Shown: positions 44,653 through 56,925 of the stretch, one piece after another
Layout of the letters: each line of letters opens with the position of its first letter
Position numbering within the stretch: position 1 is the first letter of the stretch
Assembly: GCA_920105625.2 (NCBI GenBank)
Contig: OV050030.1
Coordinates: 161,395,863-161,459,862 of the forward strand
Reading direction: 5' to 3'
DNA: 64,000 nt
Source: Clusia tigrina
Taxonomy: Eukaryota > Arthropoda > Insecta > Diptera > Clusiidae
Position numbers and translations under genes: made by a program
The notes under the pieces: generated by a model
Seen by the model: only the letters and a program-made list of their open reading frames with translations
What the model was told of the DNA's origin: nothing
Database searches by the model: none

Positions 44653-45588
44653 CGAGGTTTGATCAAAACATTACCGTTATTTTTCAAAAAGTATTTATTT
44701 AGTCATCAACAACTATCTTGTCCCCTTCAAAGAAATTCCCCTCAGATATAATACACTTATGCCAGCGTTTTTTCCAATCCTGGTATCGCCAATAGCTCCT
44801 GTTTCGATATTTCTTTTATCTCCTCAATCGTAGCAAAACGCTTTCCTTTCATCGGTGTCTTCAGTTTTGGAAAGAGGAAAAAGTCAGCGGGGGCCAAGTC
44901 CGGTGAATACACACACGATTCGTCACCAGTTATGATCTTTTTGAGGAAATCTGGATCGTCGTTGACGATGTTCAACAGCTCCACAGCGATGTCCATGCGA
45001 CGTTGTTTTTGCTCAAAATTTAGCAATTTTGGAACAATCTTCGCTGCCGCACGTTTCATGCCTAAAACATCCGTAACAATTGCTTGGCATGAGCCGAACG
45101 ATATGCCAACATCATCAGCAGCCTCCTGATAGTGATTCGGCGATTATCCAAAATCATTTTCTTCACTGAGTCAATGTTTTCATCGGTTGTTGACGTGCTC
45201 GGGAGACCAGGACGAGCATCGTTATTGACATCTTCTCGGCCTTCCTTAAACCGGTTATACCACAATTGAACTTGTGTTCTGCTCATAGTAGACTCGCCAA
45301 AGGCCACAGTCAACATTTCAAATGTCCTTGCGCATTTAATTTCATTTTTTACACAAAACTGAATACAGTTTCTTTGATCCATTTTTTCGAATAGTACAAA
45401 ATCGAAGAGCACACCAAAACAGGACTAACCATTTTATCTGTCAAAAACAAACTGACAATCCAAAATGGTTGGTATTGCCAACATATATAACAGACATGTG
45501 TACCAACATAACAGAAAAAAAATGCGAACATCGAATATACGTAACTCACGAAATTTGAAAATAACGGTTATGTTTTGATCACACCTCG
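44653..45588 (-). mobile_element. mariner copy 2 (936 bp, different internal deletion)
   Basis: Same family as 32062-32995, with TA flanks at 44651-44652 and 45589-45590. It interrupts the SAM-linked protein remnant. It is absent from duplication copy 2, so it arrived after the duplication or was lost from copy 2. Confidence 0.93.
44757..45412 (-). pseudogene. mariner transposase copy 2, catalytic middle deleted
   Basis: The N-terminal part is open from 45412 (MDQRNCIQFCVKNEIK...) and shifts in the RRLLMM area near 45125. The second part (44757-45059) keeps KRAAAKIVPKLLNFEQ and TGDES with the first catalytic Asp, then jumps to YSPDLAPADFF with the third. The second Asp is missing, and the C-terminal end is shortened by a further small deletion (LLAIPGLEKTLA). 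Confidence 0.9.
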
Positions 45589-45589
45589 T

Positions 45590-45822
45590 ATATAAATATA
45601 AAACTGGTTAACACTAAATACTGATTCCCCTACCACAACTATTATTGGCTGCAAAGTATCACTTTCTCTTAGGAACTGCTCCCTTATGGTGTCGATGCTG
45701 TCCTCTAAATCGGCTGCAGATTTCACAGGTTATTTCACAATGAAACTATCCGTAGATTCTTGGAATGTCACCTTCTCTATGTTTCTGTCCTGCCGAAATC
45801 TGGCCGTTGGTGTTATGATGGC
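45590..45822 (-). pseudogene. SAM-linked TE-type protein, central exon (copy 1)
   Basis: Minus-strand coding reads ARFRQDRNIEKVTFQESTDSF, a TAA shared with copy 2, ADLEDSIDTIREQFLRES and PIIVVVGESVFSVNQF. Between RES and PII only 14 bases remain (GTGATACTTTGCAG), beginning GT and ending AG, where copy 2 has about 1.5 kb. Confidence 0.55.
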
Positions 45823-46069
45823 ATTCAATACATACGTAATCAGAAAAAAGATAATAACATATATAGAATTATACAATATATCTTTTAGTATACATATATC
45901 CTTTTGGACCAATGATACATTGAAAAGTCAAATTTGTTGTTGTAATATAATTAACCCTGATAAAATTTGTAACGATCTGTTGAAATCTTTTAATTTAACA
46001 GAACAGAAAAACAAACAGCGCAAGTCTGTTGTTAAAACAGATTTTTTCCCCTCAGTGTACAAAGTATAA

Positions 46070-46670
46070 ATATATGTAATATACAAATTGTATATAAATT
46101 GAATTGCTAAATTTTAACAAAATCAGAAAAAATTTGCAAATAAAAAAGAATTTATTTTTTGTCTACGTTTACTCCAGTTCATATTATTTTTTTCAGTTTT
46201 TAATTGATCTTATATATATTTTTTCAACCCACAGTATTAGGGTGACGGGGTTGAATTTGAAAGGTAAAGTGTCTGATTACCTCCCACTTGGGGGAGGTCT
46301 ACCTGATCCTTTGCAGGTGGACTTCAAGCATCTCACAATCTCCCCGTAGTGTCACCTGGGGAGTGACATTTTATCACCCGATAAGTGTTAGCTGATGTGA
46401 GTAAGCGGAAGTCCAGGCTAAACTATTCAATTTTTGGGGCTGTCCTGGTCAGCGTCTGTTCTCCATGTTAGAGGCGGTTGAATTCAAGTGGCACAAACTG
46501 TGTCATCAAATCTCTTCGCAGCGGAGGAATACGAAAGCTGAATTTGAACGGAGCTTCTCCGATGCCGCACCGGAGTGGAATTATGACCTTGCCATATTAC
46601 CGGGGGCTATGATGTGGTGGACATGCAACTCCCCTGCACTCGTGGGAATCAAATGGAAAACACTAAATGA
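46070..46670. other. Shared non-coding block upstream of R copy 3
   Basis: It corresponds to 60420-60955 in copy 2 (for example CTCCCACTTGGGGGAGGTCT in both). No protein domain is recognised; it may be the 5' UTR or promoter side of the SAM-linked gene or another element's tail. Confidence 0.45.
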
Positions 46671-47747
46671 AATAAAATCGAGTAAAGAAATCTGAAGTCG
46701 GGTTTGACCGACATTGAAATACACTTTAGCTTTCCTAGTCCGTACGAGTTCAACAATGGGGAAGCTTTCTTCATAAATCATCATTAGGAGTATATCTACG
46801 ATATTTTTCGGTAGGGTACCTTGAATTGAATATATTAGAGGGATGTGTGGCGTTTATCTGATCGACCACATTTCTTGTGAATGGGTCAATATATGTAGTA
46901 ATATAAAATTACACCCAAAAATATTGCATAGGTAGTAAGTTATAAAAATATATCAATATTCGGCGTGGCTGTGAAAATAATCAGCCCATTTTTTGTGTGG
47001 TGTTTAATGTTACTGTAATGTTAGAGTGCCTGCGAAATGTCGTTAATAAATTTTCAATAGGAACTAGTAATGAGATTTGGTTGTGGGCGTGGTAGTAGTA
47101 ATAATCTGCCCATATTTGGAATACATGCTAATACAGACCTACTGGATACTGCCACCAATTTGTATTCATTTATAATCATAAGAAGCATACATAGGATAAT
47201 TGTTTTTATGTCGAGTCCCCAAAGTTCACTATATGGGAGGGAGGCGTATCCTTTATCTAATCTAAGGTCAAAATTCGTACTACTATAAAACTTCGCAAAA
47301 AATATTGTATAGGTAGTAAGTTGTAAAAATATATCAATAGTGGGCGTGGCTGTGAAAAAAATCAGCCCATTTTTTGTGTGGTTACTGTAATGTTTAATGT
47401 TACTGTAATGTAAATTATAAAAATTTGTCAATGTTGGGCCTGATTGTCAAAATAATCCGTCCATTGTTTGTGTTGTTTTACTGTTGACACCCGCAATCTT
47501 CGTGTGAAATTTCGTTGATAAATCTTTAATAGGAACCTAGTAATGATATTTTGCACACACACACTATTATGGACCCCATGTACATTTCTGGAAATTTTTA
47601 TTCCAATAGCATCAATATGAGCATAGGTAGGTTAATTTTAATTTTAGACCCGAAAGTTCCATATATCAATTATGGGCATGTCCTTTCTCTGATCAACCTT
47701 ATTTCTGGTAGATTTATTTATGGGAGATAGGCGTGGTCTTTGTCCAC
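46671..47747 (+). repeat. R repeat copy 3 (diverged subfamily, 3' truncated)
   Basis: It begins AATAAAATCGAGTAAAGAAA and is related to R copies 1 and 2 but closest to copy 4. It contains two adjacent partly duplicated blocks with the GTGGGCGTGGCTGTGAAAA box (about 46920-47010 and 47290-47380). It is cut at about 47747, where a Jockey-type fragment starts. Confidence 0.85.
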
Positions 47748-48535
47748 CACATCCGTAACCCAAAAGGGTTCACTTTTATACCGTCCTGGTGATGTGGAAA
47801 AACTGGTAAAAGAGAAGCGACGCCTTAGAAGATAATATCAAATTCATCGGCTACCAAAATTGACGAATGAACTCGCGTGCGGCACCCGAAAGCTAAAAAA
47901 TACATTGAGCAGAAAATCGAAGTTGCAGCCTATTTTGGAAGCTTGAGTCCTCAATCTTGAAAAAGCGCCAGGAATGGATCAGATAACAGCAAACATTATA
48001 AAAAAATTACCTAATATAGCTGTATCTCCATAGTCACAGTATCAAAACCTATTTTACGCACCGACCACTATCCTCAAAGCTGAAAGCTTTCGAAAATGAT
48101 ACTAACCCCTCCTAAAATCTTCGAAAAAATAGTGTATCAGCAGTTCTTCCAGTAAAAGTATGAAACGATAGAGCAAGTTCATTGCATAATAAGAATTATA
48201 TGCTCAGCATTCGTACTAAGGAAATACTGCTCTGCTACACTTCTAGACATTTCCCAAGTCTTTGATAACTTGTGGCACAAAGGAGTCTTAAATAAACTTA
48301 AGGGAAATTCTTCCAATGAGTTTCCAGAATGTATTTGAAACGTATATTAAAGGCAGAAAATTCATGCTAATACTACTTTTGACTACTTTGACATCAAAGC
48401 AGAAGTATCTTAAGGTAGTGTGCGTGGACCAAAGCTGTATTTGATTTTTAAAGCTGATATGCCATCTTACGAAAACACCGCAATATTCAAATTTGCCGAT
48501 GATACCGCCATACCATTCACAAGGAAATTTCTTGT
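47748..48535 (+). pseudogene. Jockey-type LINE RT fragment, heavily decayed
   Basis: Readable pieces are SCISIVTVSKPI-like middle sequence, CSATLLDISQVFDNLWHKGVL (first Asp, near 48235), SFQNVFETYIKGRKF-like, and KFADDTAIPFT near 48490-48520 (FADD catalytic motif). Stops and shifts occur throughout. FADDTA is the Jockey-clade form of the motif. Orientation is plus. Confidence 0.65.
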
Positions 48536-49960
48536 GAAGATTGGTTAGTAGACATTGATATCTCCTTTTAGCCGTATTCCGTCTGAAAATGTGAGTAAGT
48601 CAGTAGTCGTTAATTCAGAGAAAATGAAGATAATTTCTCAGCGAATTTTTTGACAAGGCAAGTTGCACACAGTAGTTGCAATTGTGTATGTGTGGTTATG
48701 CCACTGTAAGAATTTTCAGAAGGAGAATTATTGAAAAATTTTGGAATATCTTGTTGCTATTTCGGACACGCCACTTGTCCTCATAAGAGATCTTTCAATG
48801 AAAGGCAATTTTTCAGCAAAGATATTCAAATGTGTATGTGTGTATGTCACCATAATAAATAATTTAGAAGGAGAATTATTGAATCATTTTTGGCAGATCT
48901 TATAGCATTTTCGGACACGCCATTTGTCCTCATCAAAGATCTTTCAATGAAAGAAAATTTCTCCCAAAACATTTAGTATGTCTCAGAAATCAAAAGCGCA
49001 CCATCTATGAACCCTCCCAAGAATCGAACCTAGGCCTTCAGCTATTGTAATCTGTGGTGAACTGACTGATCAAATTCTGTCCAAGTACTGTCTCCTTCCC
49101 CCAAACTCTAAACAACTGTGTCTCATTATTACCCCTGATTTGCTCCATTAAGTCTTTCTTTCTCACAATTTCTTGTGAAGATTCGTCATTAGACATAGAT
49201 ATCACCTTTCAGCGGTACTCCGTCTGAAAATGTGAGTAAGTTGGTAGTCGTCAATTCAGCTGCAAATTAAATTATTTCTCAGCGAATTTATTGAATAAAC
49301 AAGTGGCATAGAGCAGCTGCAATTGTTCATGTGTGGTTATGCCACCATAATAATTTTCAGGAGAAATATTGTAACATTTTGGCAGATCTTATAGCTATTT
49401 CGGACACGCCCTTTCTCCTAATCAGAGATCTTTCAATGAAAGCTAATTTTTTCCCTCATTATTTATCCCCCATTTGTTATGTTAAGTCTTTATTTCCATT
49501 TTATTACATTTCAGTGGTGTTATTGTACATTACTTTTTTAGTGGACAGGCTAATTAAGCCTGATCAACACTAATTTTTTAGGATATATTCTATAAAGTTT
49601 ACAATTTCTTGTGAAGATTCGTCAGTACACATAGATATCACATTTTAGCCGTATTCCGTCCGAAACTGTTAGGAAGTCAGTAGTGGTCAATTCAGTGAAA
49701 ACGAAGATTATTTTTCGTCGAATTTATTGACAATACAAGTTGTACACAGTAGTTGCAAATGAGTATGTGTGGTTAAGCCACCATAATAATTTTCAGAAGG
49801 AGAATTTTTGAAACATTTTGGCAGATCTTGTAGCTTCTTCTGACACGCCACTTGTCCTCATCAGGGATCTTTCAATGAAAGCCAATTTTTTCGCTAGCAT
49901 TTTTTATTATGTCTCTGAAATCAACAGCAACTATGAACCCTCCCAGGAATCGAACCTGGG
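48531..49960 (+). repeat. Dispersed tandem array of 440-640-bp units
   Basis: CTTGTGAAGATT starts at 48531, 49172 and 49608. Each unit continues with GACATAGATATCAC, then GTGGTTATGCCACCATAAT and TTTCGGACACGCCA; the second half also occurs on its own at about 48825-48965. No coding potential. Identity between units is moderate, so the array is old. Confidence 0.75.
49010..49085 (-). other. tRNA-like segment with B box
   Basis: On the minus strand GGTTCGATTCTTGGGAGGG fits the RNA polymerase III B box with a T-arm-like stem, and about 45 bases upstream GATCAGTCAGTTCACCAC is a loose A box. It recurs in part at 49930-49960 (GGTTCGATTCCTGGGAGGG). No full cloverleaf is supported; it is likely a tRNA-derived SINE or an old tRNA pseudogene. 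Confidence 0.45.
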
Positions 49961-50569
49961 CATCAAATGTCAATTTCGTCAAATGTAGCTCGATTGCATT
50001 TTTTTTATATTCCTTCTTTTATCCATTTTTTCTTTAATATATTTTGTAATAGCTATAAGACAGATAGGCTTGTAATAAAATTTCAGAGTTTTCTTTTTTG
50101 GTTTGAATTTAACCCTTGGAAGCCCATAATTCACGTCACGATCTGTTGTTTTAATCCAGCTTCATTGCGTTAACCACTGTTTTTGTAAAGCGTACTGTTT
50201 GTCTTAACTGAATTCAGTCGTTTGCATAATTGTTTGTGTAATATTTCGACTGTAGCTGTCGACTTATTCTTAGTACATTATGTGAGACTGGCTTTCGCAT
50301 ATGCGGTGTTGTTGATAGATGTTTTCAAGCAAGCTTTGATTGTTTTGATAAAAGACATGTATATTTTTTAACAACCAATCGTGTGAGCATTTGTCTATTT
50401 CTGAGCGTGGTGGCTGGTAGTATCTTCGGCGCTTCCACAGGCATGAGTCAAAATGGTAGTGTAAAAAAATCATTATATTCGAGTAAATACAATTTTCTCT
50501 ATACAACTTGCCATTGTGAATCAACTCATTATTGATGAGGACCTTGTGCTCAAGCATTTGTCTCACCTG
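49961..50569. other. Unassigned spacer
   Basis: No domain or repeat recognised. The minus-strand frame 50270-50566 (98 codons) has no familiar motif, and I do not call it a gene. Confidence 0.35.
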
Positions 50570-51898
50570 AAATAGTTTTTTACTCCATGTCCCGACTTCT
50601 TCTTAGGAAGTGTTGTCTCTCCGATTACTTCGTTCTTTAGTGCTTCTCTTATATATGGTAATTTTCCCGATATGTGGAAAAAGTCATATATTTTACCGCT
50701 GAATAAATAGGGCACAAAATCTTCAATATCCAATTACAAAACTTATTATTCTTATTATTATTCTTAGTATTACTATTGTTGGAGGCAACCGTAAAATCCC
50801 AAATTTCGTCCTATGCTCATATGAATTCCCAGCAGAATGGTTTCCTGGCTGGAAAGCCGACTGTCACTAATCTGCTGTAGTTTTCTTGCCGTGTGATAGA
50901 TGGCTGTGCTAAAGGTAAGAAGGATTTTAGTAAGGCATTTGATGTTGTACAACATATACTTCTCCTCCTTAAATTCTCTAAGGTTGGTTTCCCACCTTTA
51001 TTTTTAAAATGGGTAACATCATATTTGTCACAAAGTACCCAACATGTGTTATTTAAAGGATTGTTTTCTGATGAATTTCCTGCGTCTTCCGGCGTTCTGC
51101 AAGGTATCCGCCTTCGTCCCTTACTATGGTTGCTTCAAGATCATTTAAAAGTTCTAGGTGACTGGTTTAATATAAATTGTATGCAACTACACTATAAGAA
51201 ATGCAAACATATGTGATTTTCCAGATCATACCACTCTGCTCATGTCTATGTTGTTAATCAAGCATTGTTATCTGTTGATCATATAGGCGACTTAGGTGTG
51301 ACTTAATTACTTTTGGTAAACACGGTAAAAAAATAGTAGCTTCTCTAACTCTAGGCTTCATAAAACGGTGGGCAAAGGAGTTCAAAGACCCCTTTATTAC
51401 CAAACTTCTGTACACTTTTTGGTACGCCCATCATTAGAATACCAAAGTGTTGTTTGGTGTTCTAGACATGCCTGTTATTCTGATGCTATTGAATCAGTTC
51501 AAAAACGGATTTTATTGAGTCGCCTTAAACATATTTGTCTCCCCTCTCTCAAAACTCGTTGAACTATACTTAATGCATGTAATCTGTTCAGGCTCTTGAG
51601 TGGCGAAACAGAATATGTTTTATGCTTAGTATTCTCAACTTTAATAATCCTGCAAGAAGAACAAGGAATTTCACTCACTCCCTTGTATCTCCATCCTTGT
51701 AATCGGAACTATTTAGATTTTGCGCCGTTTCGTAGTGCGTGCTATGATTGCAATTTAGATTCGGAAGTGATTTGTTTGAATGAATCCAAATATAAGTTGA
51801 AATCGAAAATTACCCTTCTTCTTTCCAGCCGCGAGTGGTTCTCTTTGTATAAATGTCTAATATCCGTCCGAAATCGCTATCAGGCTTTTGTGGCTTAG
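50570..51898 (+). pseudogene. CR1/Jockey-type LINE RT fragment, decayed
   Basis: Readable blocks are FPDMWKKSYILPL near 50670, QQNGFLAGKPTVTNLL near 50830, DFSKAFDVVQHILLL (first Asp, 50920), SSGVLQGIRLRPLL near 51090 (normally GVPQGSxLxPLL), RPSLEYQSVVWCS and IESVQKRILL (51430-51520), and a C-terminal tail to 51898 (SVRNRYQAFVA). The YADD block is deleted between LRPLL and DHLKVLGDWF. An ATT microsatellite (about 50740-50775) interrupts the frame. Confidence 0.7.
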
Positions 51899-52487
51899 TG
51901 TAATGATTAGGTTAGGTGGTTTTAGTGAGTAAATATCTCACACTCTTGATTGGTGCGTACCCCCTCGTGTCTCTTTGAAGGTTTCCCCTTCCTCGGAAAA
52001 ATTTATATTTTCCAGATAACTTCTTGTTATTTAAAAATTTGTATATTTACCGTTATTCGGTATGATAGTGAATTCTTTTTACGACATGTTACTAAATACC
52101 CGTACGACACATTTATTAGAGAGTATGCTTGCTAGTTTGAGCTAGTGAATTACGCTACGCACTTCCCATTAAGAGAAAAAATAGGGGTGTGAGCGAATAA
52201 TTTTTTTTTAAATAGGGCTCTTTGATTTTTACCATGTTGTCTTATACTGCATTGTATCCACGATCTATTATTTTACAGTGTTGTCTTATAAATTAATGTA
52301 TTGCTATACATTTTATTTTGTAATAAACTTTTTTTAAATTTAACTCTAACTAGCAATTTAAATTGAAAAACTAAAAGAAAAACGTTTATTTTCTTGGATA
52401 CCTGCAAACAAATTAGAAATAAAATAAAATATCTACTACTAGAGTTCCACAAGATCTACACTGTCTTGCGTTTTAGCTGTCTACGCT
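51899..52487. other. AT-rich spacer left of duplication copy 2
   Basis: No coding or repeat signal is supported. It may include the 3' UTR of the preceding LINE. Confidence 0.35.
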
Positions 52488-52981
52488 TCGAAGTCATCGG
52501 AAGTAAACTGGATGCTGCAGCCTTGACATGGAATTGTAATCCCTGTTTGAGGTCAATGACAAATTGTTTTGTCAAATCAGTGACAGGTGGCATACCAAGA
52601 TAAAGATGTATTTCTTACGGTGAATTAACAATGCACCGAAGCACATTATTTTGTAGTGAATTGAGAGAGAATCTAGAGTGTCTGCAAATAAGGTGGCACA
52701 ATTTGGTAAATTTCAGTTAAAGCACCTCTCGTTTTTTCTTTACACGATTTTCCAGCGGTATTTGGCTTCGGTGACATGTGGGATCAATGAAATCCGGTAA
52801 GTAAGGTATATTTTTCAGTGAGTACCCAGGGTCTAGTATCCAGTTACGACACTTATGCCGGAACCGATACTTTTGATCTCTAGAGATAATAAATCTTTTA
52901 GGCACTTGATGTTTATTGCAGGCTAGGTTAGTCTAGCTATTTTGCATCCTGCTGCTACTGACCAGCACCTGCCCGTTGCGT

Positions 52982-53484
52982 CTAAGGATATTGTGTTATT
53001 CGTAGGTTACATGTGGCAGTAGCAATACCGAAGATTTGCCTTTCTGGTTGAATCGATTTTGTAGTACCCTCTCGGGCAAATACATCCGCTTTACAGATCC
53101 CTCTAATATCCCTGTGGCCGGCAGCCCAGATCCGATTCAGACGTTTCTGCTTACCTCCTTCGTCAAAAGATTTCCAGTAGCTCCTGACGGCTTTTGAGGT
53201 AATTATAATTGAATCCAGGGAGCTCAAAGCCCCTTGGCTGTCAGATAGAATGCAGATATCAACTTCTTCAGCAAATATATTAGTACCTCTATACCTGGGA
53301 CTTCAGCCTGAAATTCGCTGCAATGGTCGGGCCGTCTTTCCATTTATCCTTAGAGGGTATGGATATCCTATACATGCCATTGAAGGTATAAAATGGGGTG
53401 ATGTGATAAAAAGGTTCAGGTATACCCTCAAAACGGCGTGAGATATACGAATGAGCGGCATTAATAGCATTCCATTGGTGCATA
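52982..53484 (-). pseudogene. LINE RNase H fragment (copy 2)
   Basis: Duplicate of 37898-38400 with one or two substitutions. It has the same motifs and the same breaks, so the breaks predate the duplication. Confidence 0.75.
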
Positions 53485-53736
53485 CCTTTTAGCCTAACAG
53501 CTGATTCTGCACCCGTTATTTCGCCGAGAAGCTAGATATATAGCTGTTTAAGTCGTTCTAATATTGCCACTAATGACTACCTCCACCGATGTGTGTACCT
53601 TTGTTACCAACTTGTTGTACGAGTATATGGACTTGCTTAGGGTCGTCTACCAGACAGTCAGCCCATAAAAAAGACCTGGCTATATCACAGCTTTTTGTGA
53701 CGTTTGTGAGCCAGCGACTTGTAGTGGGCCCATAAA

Positions 53737-54658
53737 TCAAATTCCTAGACCTTCATCTCTTTGAGAAAGTTCAACCATTTCGCTTCGGATGTGCCTCATA
53801 ACTGTTTCCAAGGTCATGGGATCTTGAAAGTGAATCTTTTTAAAACGCGGGTCCAGCAAAGTTGACGTATTAATAAAAATGAATGCTCCATTACTCCAAA
53901 TCGCCGACCGAACTGGCTCAAAATAGTTGCATTTAGCTTTGTTGCCATAGGTGACTTGCAAACTACCTTGAATATTTGCTGGCATTCACAATGAGTAATC
54001 GGAATGATTAGGCTCAAAGTCGCATACTTCTAACCACTTATTTGAGTGGTCATCGCTTCCAAAGGCTTAAGCAAGGCTATTATCCCGACCATCTTACCCT
54101 TTTCTTTGGTTGATATTATTTGGGGTGCATGTGAGAAGTTTAATAGCACTTGGCCGATGTTTGCGACTAGCTTGATGAAGCGCTCAAGCATAAAAAAAGT
54201 CAAAGTCCGCCTTGTTTTGACATCCAAGATCACCTTTAACACCACCTCTGGGACGCCAGCAGAATACTGTAGCTGTTGTAGATTATCGTTTGCTTTTACT
54301 TGGCGTTTGAACCAAACTACTATATTTCTACATTTGGCAATCAAGTCCGAAGCTTCTGGAATATACAAGGAACTCATGCACACTAAATTTAGTGTGTGAC
54401 TGAAACACGGAATGTGGTGCGATTTTCCGATAATTTGATGTACTGCTTTTGCACTATGTTTGCACTATTATCCGTCACCACTCCCATAACCTGATCTTTG
54501 GTTAATGAAAACTGTGCTTGTGTTAATTTAAACACGCCAATTGTGGCATTGATTTGCTTGTTTTCGAACAAGCCATGTAGAGTTATCACAAGCATGCTAT
54601 TCATATTGATGCGCATCCATATGTCCGTAGTCAAACATATGTGTTTGACACTTGGCAC
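53737..54658 (-). pseudogene. hAT transposase remnant (copy 2)
   Basis: Duplicate of 38653-39574; the only coding difference I noticed is Asn to Thr in the FMLERF segment (RNLTFF versus RTLTFF). All frame breaks are shared. Confidence 0.8.
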
Positions 54659-54893
54659 ACCATTCCTTTAAAGTTCTTCAACTCCTCCTCATACATTTTT
54701 TCCATTTGATCTTTAATAGTTTTCCTTGCTGGAACTTTCTAGAGGGGATGATGCTCCTTCATTAATTTCAAAAACCCATTTCCTAAATAGATATTTTATA
54801 TTCGTGACACCTTCTACATGTGAAAATAGCAAATTATCCATCACAAAAATGTCCACAATTCAAATTCAGTACCTGGTATAGATGAGTTATAAG

Positions 54894-56281
54894 TTAAAAA
54901 AGTTCATGTGGTTTTATAATGAAATCTAAGAATTGAAATGAGGGTTTTGTCGCCATAGAAAACGTGCTGTTAACTCGCGAAAAATTTGCTTTCAGAACTT
55001 TATGTTTTGCGTTGAACCGTAAACACCGAAATTTCTTAGAGGTCCACAAATTCTTTCTGCTGAACCGTAATAGACTAAGAAGTGATGTTTTCGTTTCTAT
55101 CGTCCAAACAACCGTACATGTAGAGTATGGTGTTTGGATATATTTTCTATTGAAGCATTCAGTAAAAGAATGATACAACGATAAATCAATTATTTGAATT
55201 AACATTGTGACAACAATCTGTACTTCATTATTTTGTGGAATTTTGTAGCCGATAATTAAAAGGGGGAAATGTGTAAAAGCGAGTGTTTCAATAGCAGACA
55301 TTCTTAGGATAGTTTTGCAAGTCGACCTAATTGTGACGGACCAGAATAATTTCCAATTTCAGTGCATCCATATGTAAAGTTTTGCTTACGTATGTTCAAA
55401 AATTCGAATGTGAAATATTTTTTGCTTATGAAAAATAGTAATGCCTTAGAAACTACATACCGGCAGATGCCATCAACAATATCATGCATAATATCAACAC
55501 TGAAATTTTCAGTTACGTGAAACCATTTAACATCTACGTTCAACAATACCAGTGTTTTTTCATTATTTTCCTCAAAATCTTTGTTTTAATTTTCTATGGT
55601 TTTTAGATATGATGAGATTTCTTGAATATCACTTTGCATATCTCCTTCTGAATAATCGGCAGTACTTCTCACAATTAAAAGATTTGCAAAACCTTAGTAG
55701 AGTTTTTAATCCTAGGTTATCTCCTAACATAAGGCCAAAGACAAAGTGAATCTGATGAATCTTATTACCGGACATAATTTCAATACCTTTTTCTTCTAGA
55801 ATGTTTATTTTCTGCACTAACCTATAAGTACCGAATGAGTTTATAACTTTTTATAAAGCGGGACTTAAGAAACGCGAATATAGAATCTTCACCTGCATGG
55901 CTCCCGAATGGATTATTTATCTCCAATTCATTGGCAACTTTTCCTTTTTTGTTTTTATATATTGATCTGCAAATGAAATTATAGTAAATTTTACTGTTTT
56001 GCAAGGCAAAGTTGTAATCAAATGTTTCCTGGAGCACATGGTTAATCTCAAAAACATTTTGAAATTGAAATTGCAATGGTAAAACGAAAGCATTTATTTG
56101 CACTCATCCAGAGTTGGTTCCCCAAAAAGTATTCTCTCCCATATTTCATTAATAATGGTATGAGAGTGAAATTCAGCAAAGAGATTTTTGTTTTACAAAT
56201 ACTTCGCAAATTTGTATTCAGAGTTGATAAACTGAGGGGATTGGAGCTGACTTCAAGTACTCTGTTCAGTTCGTTTGACAA
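54894..56281 (-). pseudogene. CACTA-like (MHDI/SHAG-motif) transposase protein, copy 2
   Basis: Counterpart of the copy 1 gene with the same motifs. Left of about 55995 it is nearly identical to copy 1; right of that, in the LNRVLEVSSNPLSLSTLNTN part, differences become frequent. Confidence 0.55.
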
Positions 56282-56339
56282 ATTAATGTCAATATATTTC
56301 TATATTATATGGACTTTTTAATTGTCGAAACAATTACTT

Positions 56340-56925
56340 CACAAGAATAGGAAAAATATTTTTGTATTCAGTCGTACTGAAGTGGTTTTTGGAATACAAG
56401 TCACAGGAAATTGTAACACCTGAATTGAAAATAATATCAGTGTTCTACAGAGTTCACTTTGTTTACATAGATCACTTGTAACTTTACAAGCCAACCCAAT
56501 TGAAAAATGTACATTATCTGGTATAGAAGATTGCATTTGTGTTACGCTTGTCACAGATGTAAAGCTGAAGTTATCATCGTCTGATTTTTGTATATGATCT
56601 TTAAAGTGCTTTCCAAATGCACGTTTACTGAAAAATACTGATAGGAACTCTTTTGCATGATATTATAGACAGTAAAGTTTTTCAATTTGTGATCGTTAGA
56701 GAAATGGCCAACCAGATTTTTACATTCTCGAAATTTGTTTTGCGAACAAAACAGTAAACATTCTAAGTTTTGTTTGAAACAGAAACAAGGATCAAGTGCT
56801 AATAAAAACGATGAGAGCTTCAACTTTACTCTATCTACATAAGTATAAAACTGGTTAACATTAAATACTGATTCCCCTACCACAACTATTATTGGCTTCA
56901 AAGTAGAATAAGAAAAGACCTTCAA
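56340..56925 (-). pseudogene. SAM-linked TE-type protein, 3' exon (copy 2)
   Basis: The frame opening at 56925 reads TLKPIIVVVGESVFNVNQFYTYVDRVKLKLSSFL (in pieces) and LALDPCF, then loses register near 56770 and continues HKLKNFTVYNIMQKSSYQYFSV. It corresponds to 45600 and 44180-44650 in copy 1, without the mariner. Confidence 0.55.

Larger units (their letters stand above)
37403..47747 (+). repeat. Segmental duplication, copy 1
   Basis: It is collinear with 52488-61960. The offset is 15084 from the left boundary to about 41340, then changes because copy 1 carries extra Helitron sequence (41357-44175) and a mariner (44653-45588), and copy 2 carries extra sequence at 56910-58450 and 58620-60240. 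The left 3.5 kb differs at only about a dozen sites; the remainder differs at roughly one base in ten. Confidence 0.93.

Noticed and set aside
45686..46069. Plus-strand 127-codon frame as a host gene
   Set aside because: The minus strand carries the better-supported SAM-linked coding blocks over the same bases, and the plus frame is broken in duplication copy 2.
49930..49960. A functional tRNA gene suggested by the GGTTCGATTCC box
   Set aside because: No acceptor stem, D arm or anticodon arm can be built around it; at most a SINE-like or pseudogene fragment.
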